Below, in pieces: positions 7,069-16,616 of a stretch of 34,741 nt of DNA. The stretch covers positions 1-34,741 of the forward strand of contig DASCNA010000207.1 of assembly GCA_036011305.1 (NCBI GenBank). Direction: 5' to 3'. The first letter of the stretch is position 1; the number at the start of each line of letters is the position of its first letter. The translations under genes and the position numbers were made by a program. This stretch comes from DASCNA01 sp036011305. Lineage in GTDB: Bacteria > Verrucomicrobiota > Lentisphaeria > Victivallales > GWF2-38-69. The notes beneath the pieces were generated by a model. It was not told the origin of the DNA. It did no database searches and saw nothing but the letters and a program-made list of their open reading frames with translations.

Positions 7069-8160
7069 ATGAAAAAATTATTTTTTTTAACCGGCTTATT
7101 TATGATCTTATCAACCATGGTATTTGCCGGAGATCAATTAGTATTTGCAACTCTTATCACAAGGCATGGAGACAGGACGCCGTTTACTAACATAAAAAAT
7201 GCTAATTACAAATGGAAAACAGGCTTGGAGCAGTTGACCCCCATAGGCATGAATGAAGAATACATGCTGGGAAAGAAACTTAGAAAACGCTATGTTGATA
7301 ATTTAAAATTGTTAAAGCCGAACTATGTTGATGACAGTATTTATACAGTATCAAGCGATTACAATAGAACAATAGAAAGTGCTGAATGCCTTTTAATTGG
7401 TTTATATCCACCTAAAACAGGCCCAAAGCTAGCTAATGGCAAGAATGCCCTTCCATATGGAATTCAACCAATTCCAGTAAGGACCGTTTCTAAAAATTCA
7501 CATCTGATTATGATGCCTTATCTTCAATATCTTGCTATTTTGAAAAAATATGTCTACCCAAGTAAAGTGTGGGTGGATAAAAATAATGAATATCAGCCTG
7601 AATTTAAGAAATGGACTGAGATTTTAGGTAATAAAATAACAACCTTAGCTAATGTTTTGAGCGTAGGTGATGTATTAATTGTAGCAAAACATCATAATAA
7701 ACCTCTGCCAAAAGGATTAAGTGAAGCAAGTGCCCAGAAGTTGATTAATCTTACCAGTTGGGGATTAGCAGCACAATTCAAATCTGAGAAAGTATCTTAC
7801 TTAATGGGTGGAGAACTGTTTAACCGTATTGCTAATAATATTAAAGATGCCGCAGCAGGGAAATTTAAATATAAATTAGTTTATTATTCGGGACATGATA
7901 TTACCCTTCTCCCAATAATGAGTCTGCTAGGTGCACCTTTGGAGAAATCTCCAGGTTATGCTGCAAATATAGAGTATGAGCTATATAAAACTGATAATTC
8001 ATCCTACATTATAAAAATTAGATATGATGGGAAATACGTAAAACTTCCTATAATGGATGGTAAAAACTACTGCACTCTTGAAACGTTTATGAATCATGTA
8101 AAAGCACTAAATGAAAAATATAAAAGCTGCAAAAGTAAATGCAGCAGCACAGTTAATTAA
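7069..8160 (+). CDS. Secreted histidine acid phosphatase
   Basis: The 363-residue protein has a signal peptide (1-20, cleavage likely after VFA). The histidine-phosphatase motif TRHGDRTP follows at 31-38, with His33 the nucleophile that becomes phosphorylated and Arg32 and Arg36 binding phosphate. The second catalytic pair, HD, is at 276-277 (SGHDITLL), with Asp277 as proton donor. Length and layout match branch-2 histidine acid phosphatases, like the lysosomal and prostatic enzymes and Legionella MapA. It should release phosphate from monoesters in the periplasm or outside the cell. The start follows AAGGAAGGGAC at 7058-7068. It ends before a strong terminator, so it is monocistronic. The pair of cysteines near the C-terminus (KSCKSKCSS) could form a disulfide. 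Confidence 0.88.
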   Translation: MKKLFFLTGLFMILSTMVFAGDQLVFATLITRHGDRTPFTNIKNANYKWKTGLEQLTPIGMNEEYMLGKKLRKRYVDNLKLLKPNYVDDSIYTVSSDYNRTIESAECLLIGLYPPKTGPKLANGKNALPYGIQPIPVRTVSKNSHLIMMPYLQYLAILKKYVYPSKVWVDKNNEYQPEFKKWTEILGNKITTLANVLSVGDVLIVAKHHNKPLPKGLSEASAQKLINLTSWGLAAQFKSEKVSYLMGGELFNRIANNIKDAAAGKFKYKLVYYSGHDITLLPIMSLLGAPLEKSPGYAANIEYELYKTDNSSYIIKIRYDGKYVKLPIMDGKNYCTLETFMNHVKALNEKYKSCKSKCSSTVN

Positions 8161-8187
8161 GTTTATATAATCATACTAATTATCAGG

Positions 8188-8238
8188 CTGGAAAATATTA
8201 ACATCAAAAAAGTTTAATATTTTCCAGTTTTTATTTTT
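8188..8238 (+). terminator. Rho-independent terminator after the acid phosphatase
   Basis: A 14-bp perfect stem (CTGGAAAATATTAA at 8188-8201 pairing with 8214-8227) has a 12-base loop, then TTTTTATTTTT. Confidence 0.88.
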
Positions 8239-8305
8239 ATTACAATAGGATAAGTTTATTTAATGTTATTATTACAATTTTTAAAATGGAACTATAAGCA
8301 CTGGT

Positions 8306-10450
8306 ATGAACGAGAATAACTTGGAAAGATATAAAAATATTGCCCAAAAATTAAATATAAAAATAAAAGCAGTTGAGTCTGTTATAAAGTTGTTTGAAGA
8401 TGGGGCGACAATACCTTTTATTGCAAGATACAGAAAAGAACTGACCGGCTCGCTAGATGAAATTGTTATTGCTGATATAAGAAAAATTAATAATGAGCTG
8501 AATGAACTTTCTAAGCGTAAAGAGTCAATTTTAAAAACTTTGAATGATAGAGGTATACTAACTGAAAAGCTCAATTATATAATTTTACAATCTGGGACTT
8601 TGATAGAATTAGAAGATATATATCAGCCTTATAAAGTGAAGAAAAGAACCAGGGCAGCTATTGCAAAAGAAAAAGGGCTTGAACCACTAGCTTTAAAAAT
8701 TTTTGGGCAGAAATTTTTTGATATAAATATCGAAGCAGGAAAATATATTAACTTAAATAATCATTCTATTGATGATATCCTGTCAGGAGCCAGAGATATT
8801 ATTGCCGAATGGGTTTCGGAAAATATTAGCTTAAAAAATAGGCTCAGAAAACTCTTCAGATATGAAGCTGTTATTTTTTCAAAAGTAAATAAAGATAAAA
8901 AATCAGATGGAATTAAATTTGAAGACTATTATGACTGGAATGAGAAAATAAAAAAAATTCCAGGATATAGGATTCTGGCTATTTTAAGAGGAAACAATGA
9001 AGAGATATTATCTGTAAAGGTCAGGGCACTTGAGTCAAGTGTACATTCAGTGTTAAAAAATATCTTTATAAAAAGCAGTTCTTCAGTATCAGAACAGGTG
9101 TTTAAAGCGGCAGAAGATTCATATAAAAGATTGCTGCAGCCATCTATAGAAAAAGAGATACTAAAAGAACTGAAAGAGAACTCAGACGATGAAGCAATTG
9201 ATATTTTTTCTAAAAATTTAAAAGAGCTTTTACTTCAGCCTCCGTTAGGTAAAAAAAATGTAATGGCTTTAGACCCAGGATTCAGAACAGGAGTCAAGCT
9301 TGTATGTCTGAACAATACAGGAGAACTGGTACATTTTGATACAGTATTTCCGTTTAACAGTAAACCTGATAAACTTGAAAATGAGAAAAATAAAATAATA
9401 GAATATTGCCGCAAATTTAAAATTGAAGCCATAGGAATTGGAAATGGAACCGCTGGTCGTGAAACTGAAATATTTATACGTTCACTAAAACTGCCTGAAT
9501 ATATTATAATAACAATGGTTAATGAATCAGGGGCATCTATTTACTCTGCCTCCAAGGTCGCAAGAGAGGAATTTCCAGATCACGACATTACAGTGAGAGG
9601 AGCTGTTTCAATTGGAAGAAGGTTAATTGATCCGCTGGCTGAACTGGTAAAAATTGATCCAAAGTCAATTGGTGTTGGTCAGTATCAGCATGATGTAAAT
9701 CAGAAAAAGCTGAAAGAGGCTTTGTATAATACTGTCGAAAGCTGTGTTAACTCTGTAGGAGTGGAAATAAACACTGCGAGCAGAGAACTGCTTGAATATG
9801 TTTCAGGTATAGGCACTGTTACCGCTGCAAATATTATTGATTACCGTAAAGCTAAAGGTCATTTTGCATCCAGAGAAAATTTAAAAAAAGTTAAAGGAAT
9901 CGGTAGTATTGCTTTTCAGCAGTCAGCCGGTTTTATCAGAGTCAGTAATTCTAAAAATATTCTGGACAATAGTGCTGTTCATCCTGAAAGTTATTCAATA
10001 GTTGAAAAAATGGCTAAAAACTTAAATAGTTCTGTTGAAGGATTGATTAATCATCAAACTCTGAGAGACCGCATTGATTTGCGCGAGTATATTACTGATT
10101 CGGTTCAACTTCCTACATTAATTGACATTATGAATGAGCTGGAAAAACCAGGAAGGGATCCAAGGGAGCATTTTGAAGTATTTCATTTTGCCGATGGAAT
10201 TGATAAAATTGAAGACCTTAAAGAGGGAATGATTCTGCCTGGTATAGTTACAAATGTAACCAAATTTGGTGCATTTGTTGATATAGGCGTTCATCAGGAT
10301 GGCCTAGTCCATATTAGTCAAATGTCCAATTCATATGTAAGTGACCCAATGAAAATAGTTACTGTTCAGCAGAAAGTAAAAGTAAAAGTATTAGGAGTTG
10401 AAGCTAATAAAAAAAGAATAAGCCTCTCTATTAAAAATAACAATAATTAA
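8306..10450 (+). CDS. tex: RNA-binding transcription accessory protein Tex
   Basis: The 714-residue protein follows the Tex layout closely. It has an N-terminal helical region (PFIARYRKELTGSLDE near residues 36-50), a YqgF/RNase H-like domain (MALDPGFRTGVKLVCLN around 325), a helix-hairpin-helix domain (YVSGIGTVTAANIIDYRKAK then KVKGIGSIAFQQSAG), and a C-terminal S1 RNA-binding domain at about 641-710 (GIVTNVTKFGAFVDIGVHQDGLVHIS). Tex is a widely conserved cytoplasmic nucleic-acid-binding protein linked to transcription and to toxin and competence gene expression in several pathogens; its precise role remains unclear. It is a single gene, convergent with rmuC. The ribosome binding site is weak. 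Length is slightly below the usual 730-780 residues, with all domains present. Confidence 0.95.
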   Translation: MNENNLERYKNIAQKLNIKIKAVESVIKLFEDGATIPFIARYRKELTGSLDEIVIADIRKINNELNELSKRKESILKTLNDRGILTEKLNYIILQSGTLIELEDIYQPYKVKKRTRAAIAKEKGLEPLALKIFGQKFFDINIEAGKYINLNNHSIDDILSGARDIIAEWVSENISLKNRLRKLFRYEAVIFSKVNKDKKSDGIKFEDYYDWNEKIKKIPGYRILAILRGNNEEILSVKVRALESSVHSVLKNIFIKSSSSVSEQVFKAAEDSYKRLLQPSIEKEILKELKENSDDEAIDIFSKNLKELLLQPPLGKKNVMALDPGFRTGVKLVCLNNTGELVHFDTVFPFNSKPDKLENEKNKIIEYCRKFKIEAIGIGNGTAGRETEIFIRSLKLPEYIIITMVNESGASIYSASKVAREEFPDHDITVRGAVSIGRRLIDPLAELVKIDPKSIGVGQYQHDVNQKKLKEALYNTVESCVNSVGVEINTASRELLEYVSGIGTVTAANIIDYRKAKGHFASRENLKKVKGIGSIAFQQSAGFIRVSNSKNILDNSAVHPESYSIVEKMAKNLNSSVEGLINHQTLRDRIDLREYITDSVQLPTLIDIMNELEKPGRDPREHFEVFHFADGIDKIEDLKEGMILPGIVTNVTKFGAFVDIGVHQDGLVHISQMSNSYVSDPMKIVTVQQKVKVKVLGVEANKKRISLSIKNNNN

Positions 10451-10468
10451 TCATTTGTTATTATTGTT
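10433..10468 (-). terminator. Possible terminator of rmuC, overlapping the tex end
   Basis: On the minus strand a 9-bp AT-only-rich stem (AACAATAAT at 10468-10460 with 10447-10439) is followed by a short U tract from the A residues at 10433-10437. It overlaps the 3' ends of both convergent genes. The stem is weak, so confidence is limited. Confidence 0.4.
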
Positions 10469-11939
10469 CCTGAGAGAGAATTTTATTTTCAGGTTCAGTG
10501 ACAAAATCTTCCTGAATAATTTCTTTTGGGATGCTTTTTCGTGTTTTTAAACCAAGTTTTTTAATATTTTCAATCTGTGTAACAATATTTCCTCTGCCTG
10601 TTGACAGTTGTTTTAACGCATTCTGATACTCAATTTCAGCTTTATTAATATGTTTTCCTATACTTTGAAGTGAATCTATAAAGCAGCAAAATTTATCATA
10701 CAGTTTTTCTGCGCGGTCGGCAATATCCTTAGAATTCCGGTTCTGATATTCGTAACGCCAAATTGTTTGAATAGTTTTAAGTACGACCAGAAGCGTTGCA
10801 GGAGAAACCAAGACAATATTTTTTTGAAATGCTGAAGAAAACAGACCTCTGTCATATTCTAAAAGTGTCATAAAGGCACCTTCAATCGGAATAAACATAA
10901 GAACGTAGTCAAGACTTCGGATTTCTTCTAAATCTTCGTATTTTTTCTCACTGAGCTCTTTGATATGGTTTTTAATATTCAATATAAATTGTTTAAGATA
11001 GCTTTCTTTATCTTTTAAATTTCCTTCTGATATATATTTTTCATAATTTTTTAAGCTTAACTTTGAGTCAATTATTACATCTTTGTTATCAGGCAGATGA
11101 ACAACAGCATCAGGTCTTTTTATTTTTCCTTCATTATCTTTAGTGCTGAATTGTGTTATATATTCATGTCCATTCCTCAGTCCTGATTCTTCAAGTACTT
11201 TTTCAAGGATGATTTCGCCCCATGATCCCTGAACTTTATGATCGCCTTTTAAAGCATTTGTAAGATTTAGTGCATCTTTGCTTATTTGAATATTTAATTC
11301 TTTCAAAGAGAATATTTCTTTTTGAAGTGATACTCTGTCTCTGGTTTCTTTGTCATAAATATTTTCTACTTTATCTTTAAAATCCTTAAGCTGATTTTTT
11401 AAAGGAGATATTATTGTATTTAAATTTAATTTATTTTGTTCTAAAAATTTCTCCCTTTTCTCTTCAAAAATTTTATTTGATGTATTTTCAAACTCTTTTT
11501 TCAATGTATCACGTGCGTTGTTAAGAAGTTCAATCTTTTCTTCAGAGGCAGCTTTATCTTTTTCTATAGTCACTTTTAATTCAGAAGTAAGTTTTTCATA
11601 ATAAATCTTTTCCTCGGATAAAGCTTCATATTTTTTTTGATATTCGTTGATGTAATCTGTAAGTTCTGTTAACCGTTCTGCTTTCTCTTGTAATTTAGCA
11701 TTTTCTGATGTGAGTTGAAGGTTCTGCCCTCTTAGATTGTCTATTAAAATGTTTTTTTCAGATGCATCTTTTTTAAGATCTGAAAAAGACTGTGAAATTG
11801 TTTGATATTTTTCATCAAGTATTAAATAATCAGTATTGGTTTTATAGTCATCATCTGAATTTGTGCCTATTTTTTTAAATATAATAAATATACCGGCAAG
11901 CAAAATAATAATAAAAGCGCTTAAAAAAATATATATCAC
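10461..11939 (-). CDS. rmuC: DNA recombination protein RmuC homolog
   Basis: The 492-residue protein has an N-terminal membrane anchor (about 2-22), a long coiled coil to about residue 215, and the RmuC nuclease-like core. Core motifs include GSWGEIILEKVLEESGLRNG, PDAVVHLPDNKDVIIDSKL (the PD...D-x-K pattern of restriction-nuclease-like folds), and SPATLLVVLKTIQTIWRYEYQ. RmuC limits rearrangement at inverted repeats in E. coli and has been implicated in phage defence in some strains. A GTG start at 11939 is chosen because AGGAGAG lies 5 bases upstream and the membrane anchor starts at once. The gene stands alone between tex (convergent) and a divergent esterase. Confidence 0.93.
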   Translation of the reverse strand: MIYIFLSAFIIILLAGIFIIFKKIGTNSDDDYKTNTDYLILDEKYQTISQSFSDLKKDASEKNILIDNLRGQNLQLTSENAKLQEKAERLTELTDYINEYQKKYEALSEEKIYYEKLTSELKVTIEKDKAASEEKIELLNNARDTLKKEFENTSNKIFEEKREKFLEQNKLNLNTIISPLKNQLKDFKDKVENIYDKETRDRVSLQKEIFSLKELNIQISKDALNLTNALKGDHKVQGSWGEIILEKVLEESGLRNGHEYITQFSTKDNEGKIKRPDAVVHLPDNKDVIIDSKLSLKNYEKYISEGNLKDKESYLKQFILNIKNHIKELSEKKYEDLEEIRSLDYVLMFIPIEGAFMTLLEYDRGLFSSAFQKNIVLVSPATLLVVLKTIQTIWRYEYQNRNSKDIADRAEKLYDKFCCFIDSLQSIGKHINKAEIEYQNALKQLSTGRGNIVTQIENIKKLGLKTRKSIPKEIIQEDFVTEPENKILSQEQ

Positions 11940-12112
11940 GATGTCTCTCCTAAAGAATAATAAATTTACTTAAAGAATACTTTGTTGTAGCTGTATTCGC
12001 TATCTATTTAAATAAATATTTGATAAAAGTATCTACAATTAAAGCTCTTATCAGCTAGAATTATTATTATGTAGCATTATCTGATTATCTTTAATAACTT
12101 CTGGAGTATCAA

Positions 12113-13021
12113 ATGGTTAGTACACAGTTCACCCTTGGAAATCAGGTTGGTTGGTACCATACCAATTCCGTTGATTACGGTCATTTTCATACTTATGATA
12201 ATTTAAAACTGGGTGATGATACAAGAAAAGTACAGGTATTTCTTCCAAATGATTATGAACATAGGGAAGAAAGATATCCGGTCATATATATGAATGACGG
12301 AAATACTGCTTTCTACAGTGGTGGTTTAAGTCAATGGTCCTGGGAAGTGGATAAAACACTGGATTTTCTATTTAATAAACATATTATTCAGAAAGTTATT
12401 GTTGTTGCTGTGTATCCGGTAGACAGAGTTGGGGAGTATTTAACTAATGACCAGTATTTTAAATATAACAGTAAAAAACTTGGAGAGTCTAAAGGTGTAG
12501 CCGGTTATTCTGATTATCTGGCTTTAAAATTAAAAAAATTTATTGACGAATACTATTTTACAGATCCAAATCCTGCAAAAACAACTATAATAGGTTCATC
12601 ATTCGGAGGAACTGCGGCTCTGTATATTGCAAGTAAGTATCCAGAGAAATTTGGAATAGCAGGTGCTATGTCAGGTTCTTTTCCTATGTTTATTCCAGTT
12701 GAAGCATTATCAGATAGTGAAGATGAGTATATTCTTTGTAAGTCAGAGTATATGGATAAAGTCGATGAATTCTTATCAGCCGCAGAGATAAAACCAAAGC
12801 TATGGATTGACTGGGGTAAATATGAAACTTCAATGACAATAACAAATCCTCTCATTGTAGAGCATATGATAAAAGAGCATAATTACGTAAAAAATAATAA
12901 TCTGTTTTATATGGAGGATCCGTTAGGGCAGCATGATGAAAGAGCATGGCAGTATAGATTTAATCTATTTTTAGCTCAATTTTATCCACGATATGAACAG
13001 TCAACTTCTGATGACGCTTAA
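12113..13021 (+). CDS. Putative esterase (PF00756-type alpha/beta hydrolase)
   Basis: The 302-residue protein has an alpha/beta-hydrolase core of the esterase D/enterochelin esterase type. The strand YPVIYMNDGN is at 55-64, and the nucleophile elbow GSSFGG at 161-166 has Ser163 as the probable nucleophile in GxSxG. A C-terminal GQHDERAWQYR motif supplies the likely catalytic histidine. There is no signal peptide, so it should be cytoplasmic. The start follows GGAG with a suitable spacing. The substrate is unknown; family members cleave small carboxylic esters, S-formylglutathione or siderophore esters. The gene is transcribed away from rmuC and converges with tRNA-Gln, with no operon partner. 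Confidence 0.8.
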   Translation: MVSTQFTLGNQVGWYHTNSVDYGHFHTYDNLKLGDDTRKVQVFLPNDYEHREERYPVIYMNDGNTAFYSGGLSQWSWEVDKTLDFLFNKHIIQKVIVVAVYPVDRVGEYLTNDQYFKYNSKKLGESKGVAGYSDYLALKLKKFIDEYYFTDPNPAKTTIIGSSFGGTAALYIASKYPEKFGIAGAMSGSFPMFIPVEALSDSEDEYILCKSEYMDKVDEFLSAAEIKPKLWIDWGKYETSMTITNPLIVEHMIKEHNYVKNNNLFYMEDPLGQHDERAWQYRFNLFLAQFYPRYEQSTSDDA

Positions 13022-13071
13022 TTTAGAAAAAAGAGAACTTATAATAAAACGGGTTCGCTTTAAAAAAAAGA

Positions 13072-13145
13072 TGGCTGCCCGACCAGGACTCGAACCCAGA
13101 CAAAATGGACCAGAACCACTTGTGCTACCATTACACCATCGGGCA
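13072..13145 (-). tRNA. tRNA-Gln, anticodon CUG
   Basis: The minus strand folds as a complete tRNA. A perfect 7-bp acceptor stem pairs TGCCCGA with TCGGGCA. There is a D arm with AATGGTAG, and an anticodon stem AGTGG/CCATT around the loop TTCTGGT, giving anticodon CTG. The T arm is CTGGG-TTCGAGT-CCTGG. The discriminator is G and CCA is encoded (13074-13072). It reads CAG codons. A T tract follows the CCA directly (13070-13063), and a weak mismatched hairpin with T6 lies at about 13029-13060; either could terminate it. Confidence 0.95.
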
Positions 13146-13309
13146 GAAAGAACTATAAATTTACTGATTTAAGCTGAAATATCAAGTAAAATTAATAATT
13201 TATTTAATAACTATTCGTTTTTTTTAAATTTTTTATTAAATTGTTTGCTAACTCTTTAATCTATTAATTTATTCCTTAATTAACAAAATTTGATTGTGCG
13301 GAGAATATT

Positions 13310-14626
13310 ATGTCAGATGTTTTTAAATCTTATGATATACGTGGAATTTACCCAGAAGAACTAAATGAAAAATTGGCTGAAAAAATAGGGAAGGCATATG
13401 CCGCTTTTTTAAAGCCGGAAAATGTTGTTGTTGGATATGATATGAGAGTGCACTCGAAACCACTGTTTGATGCACTTACTAAAGGCATTATTTCTCAGGG
13501 GGCAAATGTAATTAATATTGGTTTGTGCTCGACTCCAATTAGTTATTTTGCCAACGGCAGACTTGGAGTAGATGGAAGTATTATGATAACTGCTTCTCAT
13601 AATGCAGGAAATTGGAACGGATTTAAACTTTGCAGAGCAAATGCTGTACCGATTAGTGGTGCAACAGGCATAAAAGAGATTGAAAAAATAGTAAAAAATG
13701 AATCATGGTCTGATTCTGAACAACAAGGTAAAATAATTAATAAATCAATATATGAAGATTATGCAGAACACATAAAAAGTCATTCAAAATTAACAAGGAA
13801 ATTAAAAGTAGTTGCCGATTTTGCAAACTCTATGGGGTCTTATGAGATAGCCGGGCTTAGAGATCTATTTGATATTGTTCCGATGAATGAAAAATTAGAC
13901 GGTTCTTTTCCAAGCCATGAAGCAAATCCACTGGTAACTGAAACACTTAATGATCTTTGTGCAAAAGTAAAAGAGGTTGGGGCAGATTTCGGAGCAGGAT
14001 TTGATGGAGATGCCGACAGATGCGGTTTCGTGGATAATGAAGGTAATATTATCTCAATGGATCTTTTTACTGCATTGATTGCTAAAGATATTTTATCATC
14101 AGGACCTGCAACTATACTTTATGATTTACGTAGCAGCTGGGCAGTAAAAGAGTGCATTGAAGAAAATGGAGGCAAAGCAATTAAATGTAGAGTTGGTCAC
14201 GCATTTATTAAATCACAAATGAGAGAAAATGATGCTGTCTTTGCAGGAGAACTATCAGGACATTACTATTTTAAAGATAATTATACTGCTGAATCACAGG
14301 CATTAGCTTTTTTGATATTAGGTAATCTGATTTGCAAATCAGGTAAAACTGCTAGTGAATTGGTCGCTCCATTAAGAAAATATTATGCAAGCGGAGAAAT
14401 CAATTCAACTGTTAAAGATGTTAGTAATGTATTAAGTGTTATTAAAGATGAATATTCTGATGGTAAGATGTTTGAACTTGATGGCTTGTCAGTAGAATTT
14501 GATGATTGGTGGTTCAATGTAAGATCTTCAAATACAGAACCTCTTCTCCGTTTGAATGTCGAGGCAAAAACAGAAGAAAAAATGATTGATAAAAGAGATG
14601 AATTATTGAAGATTATTAGAAGTTAA
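13310..14626 (+). CDS. Phosphomannomutase/phosphoglucomutase
   Basis: The 438-residue alpha-D-phosphohexomutase interconverts the 6- and 1-phosphates of mannose or glucose for nucleotide-sugar and surface-polysaccharide synthesis. All four domains are marked. The catalytic phosphoserine loop is TASHN at 94-98 (Ser96), the magnesium loop is DGDADR at 232-237, and the sugar-specificity loop is GELSGHYYF. In this superfamily GEMSGH marks PMM/PGM enzymes and distinguishes them from phosphoglucosamine mutases. The C-terminal phosphate-binding loop is RSSNTEPLLRLNVEA. Length matches the family. The start follows GGAG. It converges with the kinase gene, whose end lies only 20 bases away. The envelope polysaccharide genes at the right end are plausible users of its product. 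Confidence 0.92.
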   Translation: MSDVFKSYDIRGIYPEELNEKLAEKIGKAYAAFLKPENVVVGYDMRVHSKPLFDALTKGIISQGANVINIGLCSTPISYFANGRLGVDGSIMITASHNAGNWNGFKLCRANAVPISGATGIKEIEKIVKNESWSDSEQQGKIINKSIYEDYAEHIKSHSKLTRKLKVVADFANSMGSYEIAGLRDLFDIVPMNEKLDGSFPSHEANPLVTETLNDLCAKVKEVGADFGAGFDGDADRCGFVDNEGNIISMDLFTALIAKDILSSGPATILYDLRSSWAVKECIEENGGKAIKCRVGHAFIKSQMRENDAVFAGELSGHYYFKDNYTAESQALAFLILGNLICKSGKTASELVAPLRKYYASGEINSTVKDVSNVLSVIKDEYSDGKMFELDGLSVEFDDWWFNVRSSNTEPLLRLNVEAKTEEKMIDKRDELLKIIRS

Positions 14627-14646
14627 TCATATTTTCATTAACTCTA

Positions 14647-16497
14647 TTAAGCTTTATTAAATGTTTTAATTTTTTTATAAGGAAGCCTGATTTTGCTACT
14701 ACTGCCATCTGTATTTTCTGTTTTGAGGACTAATAATTTATCCTGAACTTCAAGAATTTCAGTGACATAGAGAGTACTGTTATCAAATAGTTCAAATTTG
14801 AATGGCCCGTTAGGTTTTCCTTCTTCATTGTATATTAGCTCTTTAAATAAGTTTTGTTTATAATTAATCTCTTCTGATTGATCTATATTATGAGTTTTTT
14901 CTCCGTTTTTAGCTATAACTTTATAACTTTGCATGTTGAAAAATTTATTTCCAATTATAGGAATTATAATTGGAAATATTAATCCTAGAAGAAACATAAT
15001 TAATCTGTTTTTCTTATATTTTTCAGCAATGTATGCAGACCAAAAAGCACTCAACATGAATATTAATACAGCGACAATTCCAATTGAAAAATCATATATA
15101 TTAAGCGAAAATTCTATGTGTTTTATTTCAAAAAAAGTATGATTATTAATAAATTGCAATATGTTGCTTGATAGATTATTTAAAAAATTTTTAAACTGAC
15201 TGACAAAGTAGTAATTAAACTGTTCTTCCAATTTTATATATCCTATAAAATATGCGAAAATAAACAATAAAATTATAATCAGAGATAGAGCTGATATAAG
15301 AGGTAGTTTGTTAGAGAGAAAGGCAGTTTTTCTCTTAGATGAAGTCGAAGAACTGTCATCATAATCATAGATAGAGGGTGGAATATACTGCTTATTTATA
15401 CTATCCTCTAGTTCTTTATTTTGTGGTTTTAAATTGAGATGATGAGAAGCAGAACTGCTTTTAAGTTTTTTATTATTCTTCTGTAATTCATCTGAGGGAA
15501 GAATATCTTTCTTTTTTCTATTAAATAAATATTTTCTAGTCGATTTTATTTGCTCGGCAGAAGTGTTACCGCTTAAAATATTTTCGATTGCTTGTATCAC
15601 TTTTTCCCAAGTTTGATAACGCTGACTCTTATCTTTAGTCATCATTCTCTCTATCAGCTCAGATGTGGCTTCAGAGAGATCTGTATTTTTCTCAATAGGA
15701 GGAACTAGATCATCAGTGATATGCTTTGCTAGTATAGACATGGGGCTTGTTCCTTTATACGGAACAACTCCGGTTAATATATGATAAAGTGTAGCTCCTA
15801 AAGAGTAGATATCTGCTTTACAGTCAATGTTTTCTGACTTTGATTGCTCTGGACTCATATAAAATGGAGTGCCTACCACTTCTCCTTCAATAGTAAGTGA
15901 AATATCATCCGCTAAGTTTTTAGCAACTCCGAAATCAAGAATAGTAACAAAGCCTTTGAGGTTTATTATAATATTAGACGGTTTAATGTCCCTATGCAGT
16001 ATTTTGAAATTGTTCCAGGCATATGCGAGGGCTTTTGCAATACTAAGCCCAATAAGCAGGCCTTGTTTTTCAGAATTTTTTTTTTCTTCGAGCAATTTTT
16101 GCTCTAAGATTTTACCTTTAATAAATTCAGTTGCTAAATAGTAAATTCCTTTGTAACATCCTGTATCTATAGTTTTTACAATGCTTGGATGATTAAGTTG
16201 TAAAGAGTTTTTAACTTCATTCATGAATCTATTTTTAAAGTCATCATCTTGATTAAATGATGGATAAAGTAATTTTAAGGCAATTAAACTAGAGGTAGAA
16301 ATTTGTTCAGCAAGCCATACTTCTCCCATCCCCCCTTTGCCTATTATTTTTATAAGCTTAAAATCGGCGATTTGTACTTTAGGTGCCAAGGTTAAAAGCT
16401 TTTCTTTTGTGAATGAACTATTTTTACATTTAGGGCAAAATTCAGGTTTATTCAATGAATTTATTTCATTTTTACACTTTGTACATATAAATAACAC
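14647..16497 (-). CDS. Zinc-ribbon Ser/Thr protein kinase, membrane-anchored
   Basis: This is a 616-residue Hanks-type kinase preceded by a four-cysteine zinc ribbon (C5-x2-C8 and C21-x2-C24). Kinase landmarks are complete: the glycine loop GKGGMGEV at 53-60, Lys75, the catalytic loop HRDIKPSN at 168-175, DFG at 188-190 and a SPE motif at 215-217. A serine- and lysine-rich linker (about 320-392) leads to a membrane helix (398-418) and two more (470-490, 498-517). The C-terminal soluble domain (525-616), with EEGKPNGPFKFELFDNSTLYVTEI, is of no family I know. The GTG start at 16497 is set by AAAGGA upstream. The target is unknown. It is divergent from the YjbQ gene. Confidence 0.88.
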   Translation of the reverse strand: MLFICTKCKNEINSLNKPEFCPKCKNSSFTKEKLLTLAPKVQIADFKLIKIIGKGGMGEVWLAEQISTSSLIALKLLYPSFNQDDDFKNRFMNEVKNSLQLNHPSIVKTIDTGCYKGIYYLATEFIKGKILEQKLLEEKKNSEKQGLLIGLSIAKALAYAWNNFKILHRDIKPSNIIINLKGFVTILDFGVAKNLADDISLTIEGEVVGTPFYMSPEQSKSENIDCKADIYSLGATLYHILTGVVPYKGTSPMSILAKHITDDLVPPIEKNTDLSEATSELIERMMTKDKSQRYQTWEKVIQAIENILSGNTSAEQIKSTRKYLFNRKKKDILPSDELQKNNKKLKSSSASHHLNLKPQNKELEDSINKQYIPPSIYDYDDSSSTSSKRKTAFLSNKLPLISALSLIIILLFIFAYFIGYIKLEEQFNYYFVSQFKNFLNNLSSNILQFINNHTFFEIKHIEFSLNIYDFSIGIVAVLIFMLSAFWSAYIAEKYKKNRLIMFLLGLIFPIIIPIIGNKFFNMQSYKVIAKNGEKTHNIDQSEEINYKQNLFKELIYNEEGKPNGPFKFELFDNSTLYVTEILEVQDKLLVLKTENTDGSSSKIRLPYKKIKTFNKA

Positions 16498-16616
16498 TAT
16501 AATTTCCTTTCAAAAGAGTAAGAAATTATTTATTTGTATAGAAAAAACTGTGCATACATAATAATATCTCTATATATTTATAGTTTATAAATTGTATTTA
16601 AAGTATAGGAATTAAT

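Noticed and set aside
13072..13145. tRNA-Gln as an integration site for a genomic island
   Set aside because: I found no repeated copy of the tRNA 3' end, no integrase and only housekeeping-like genes on both sides.
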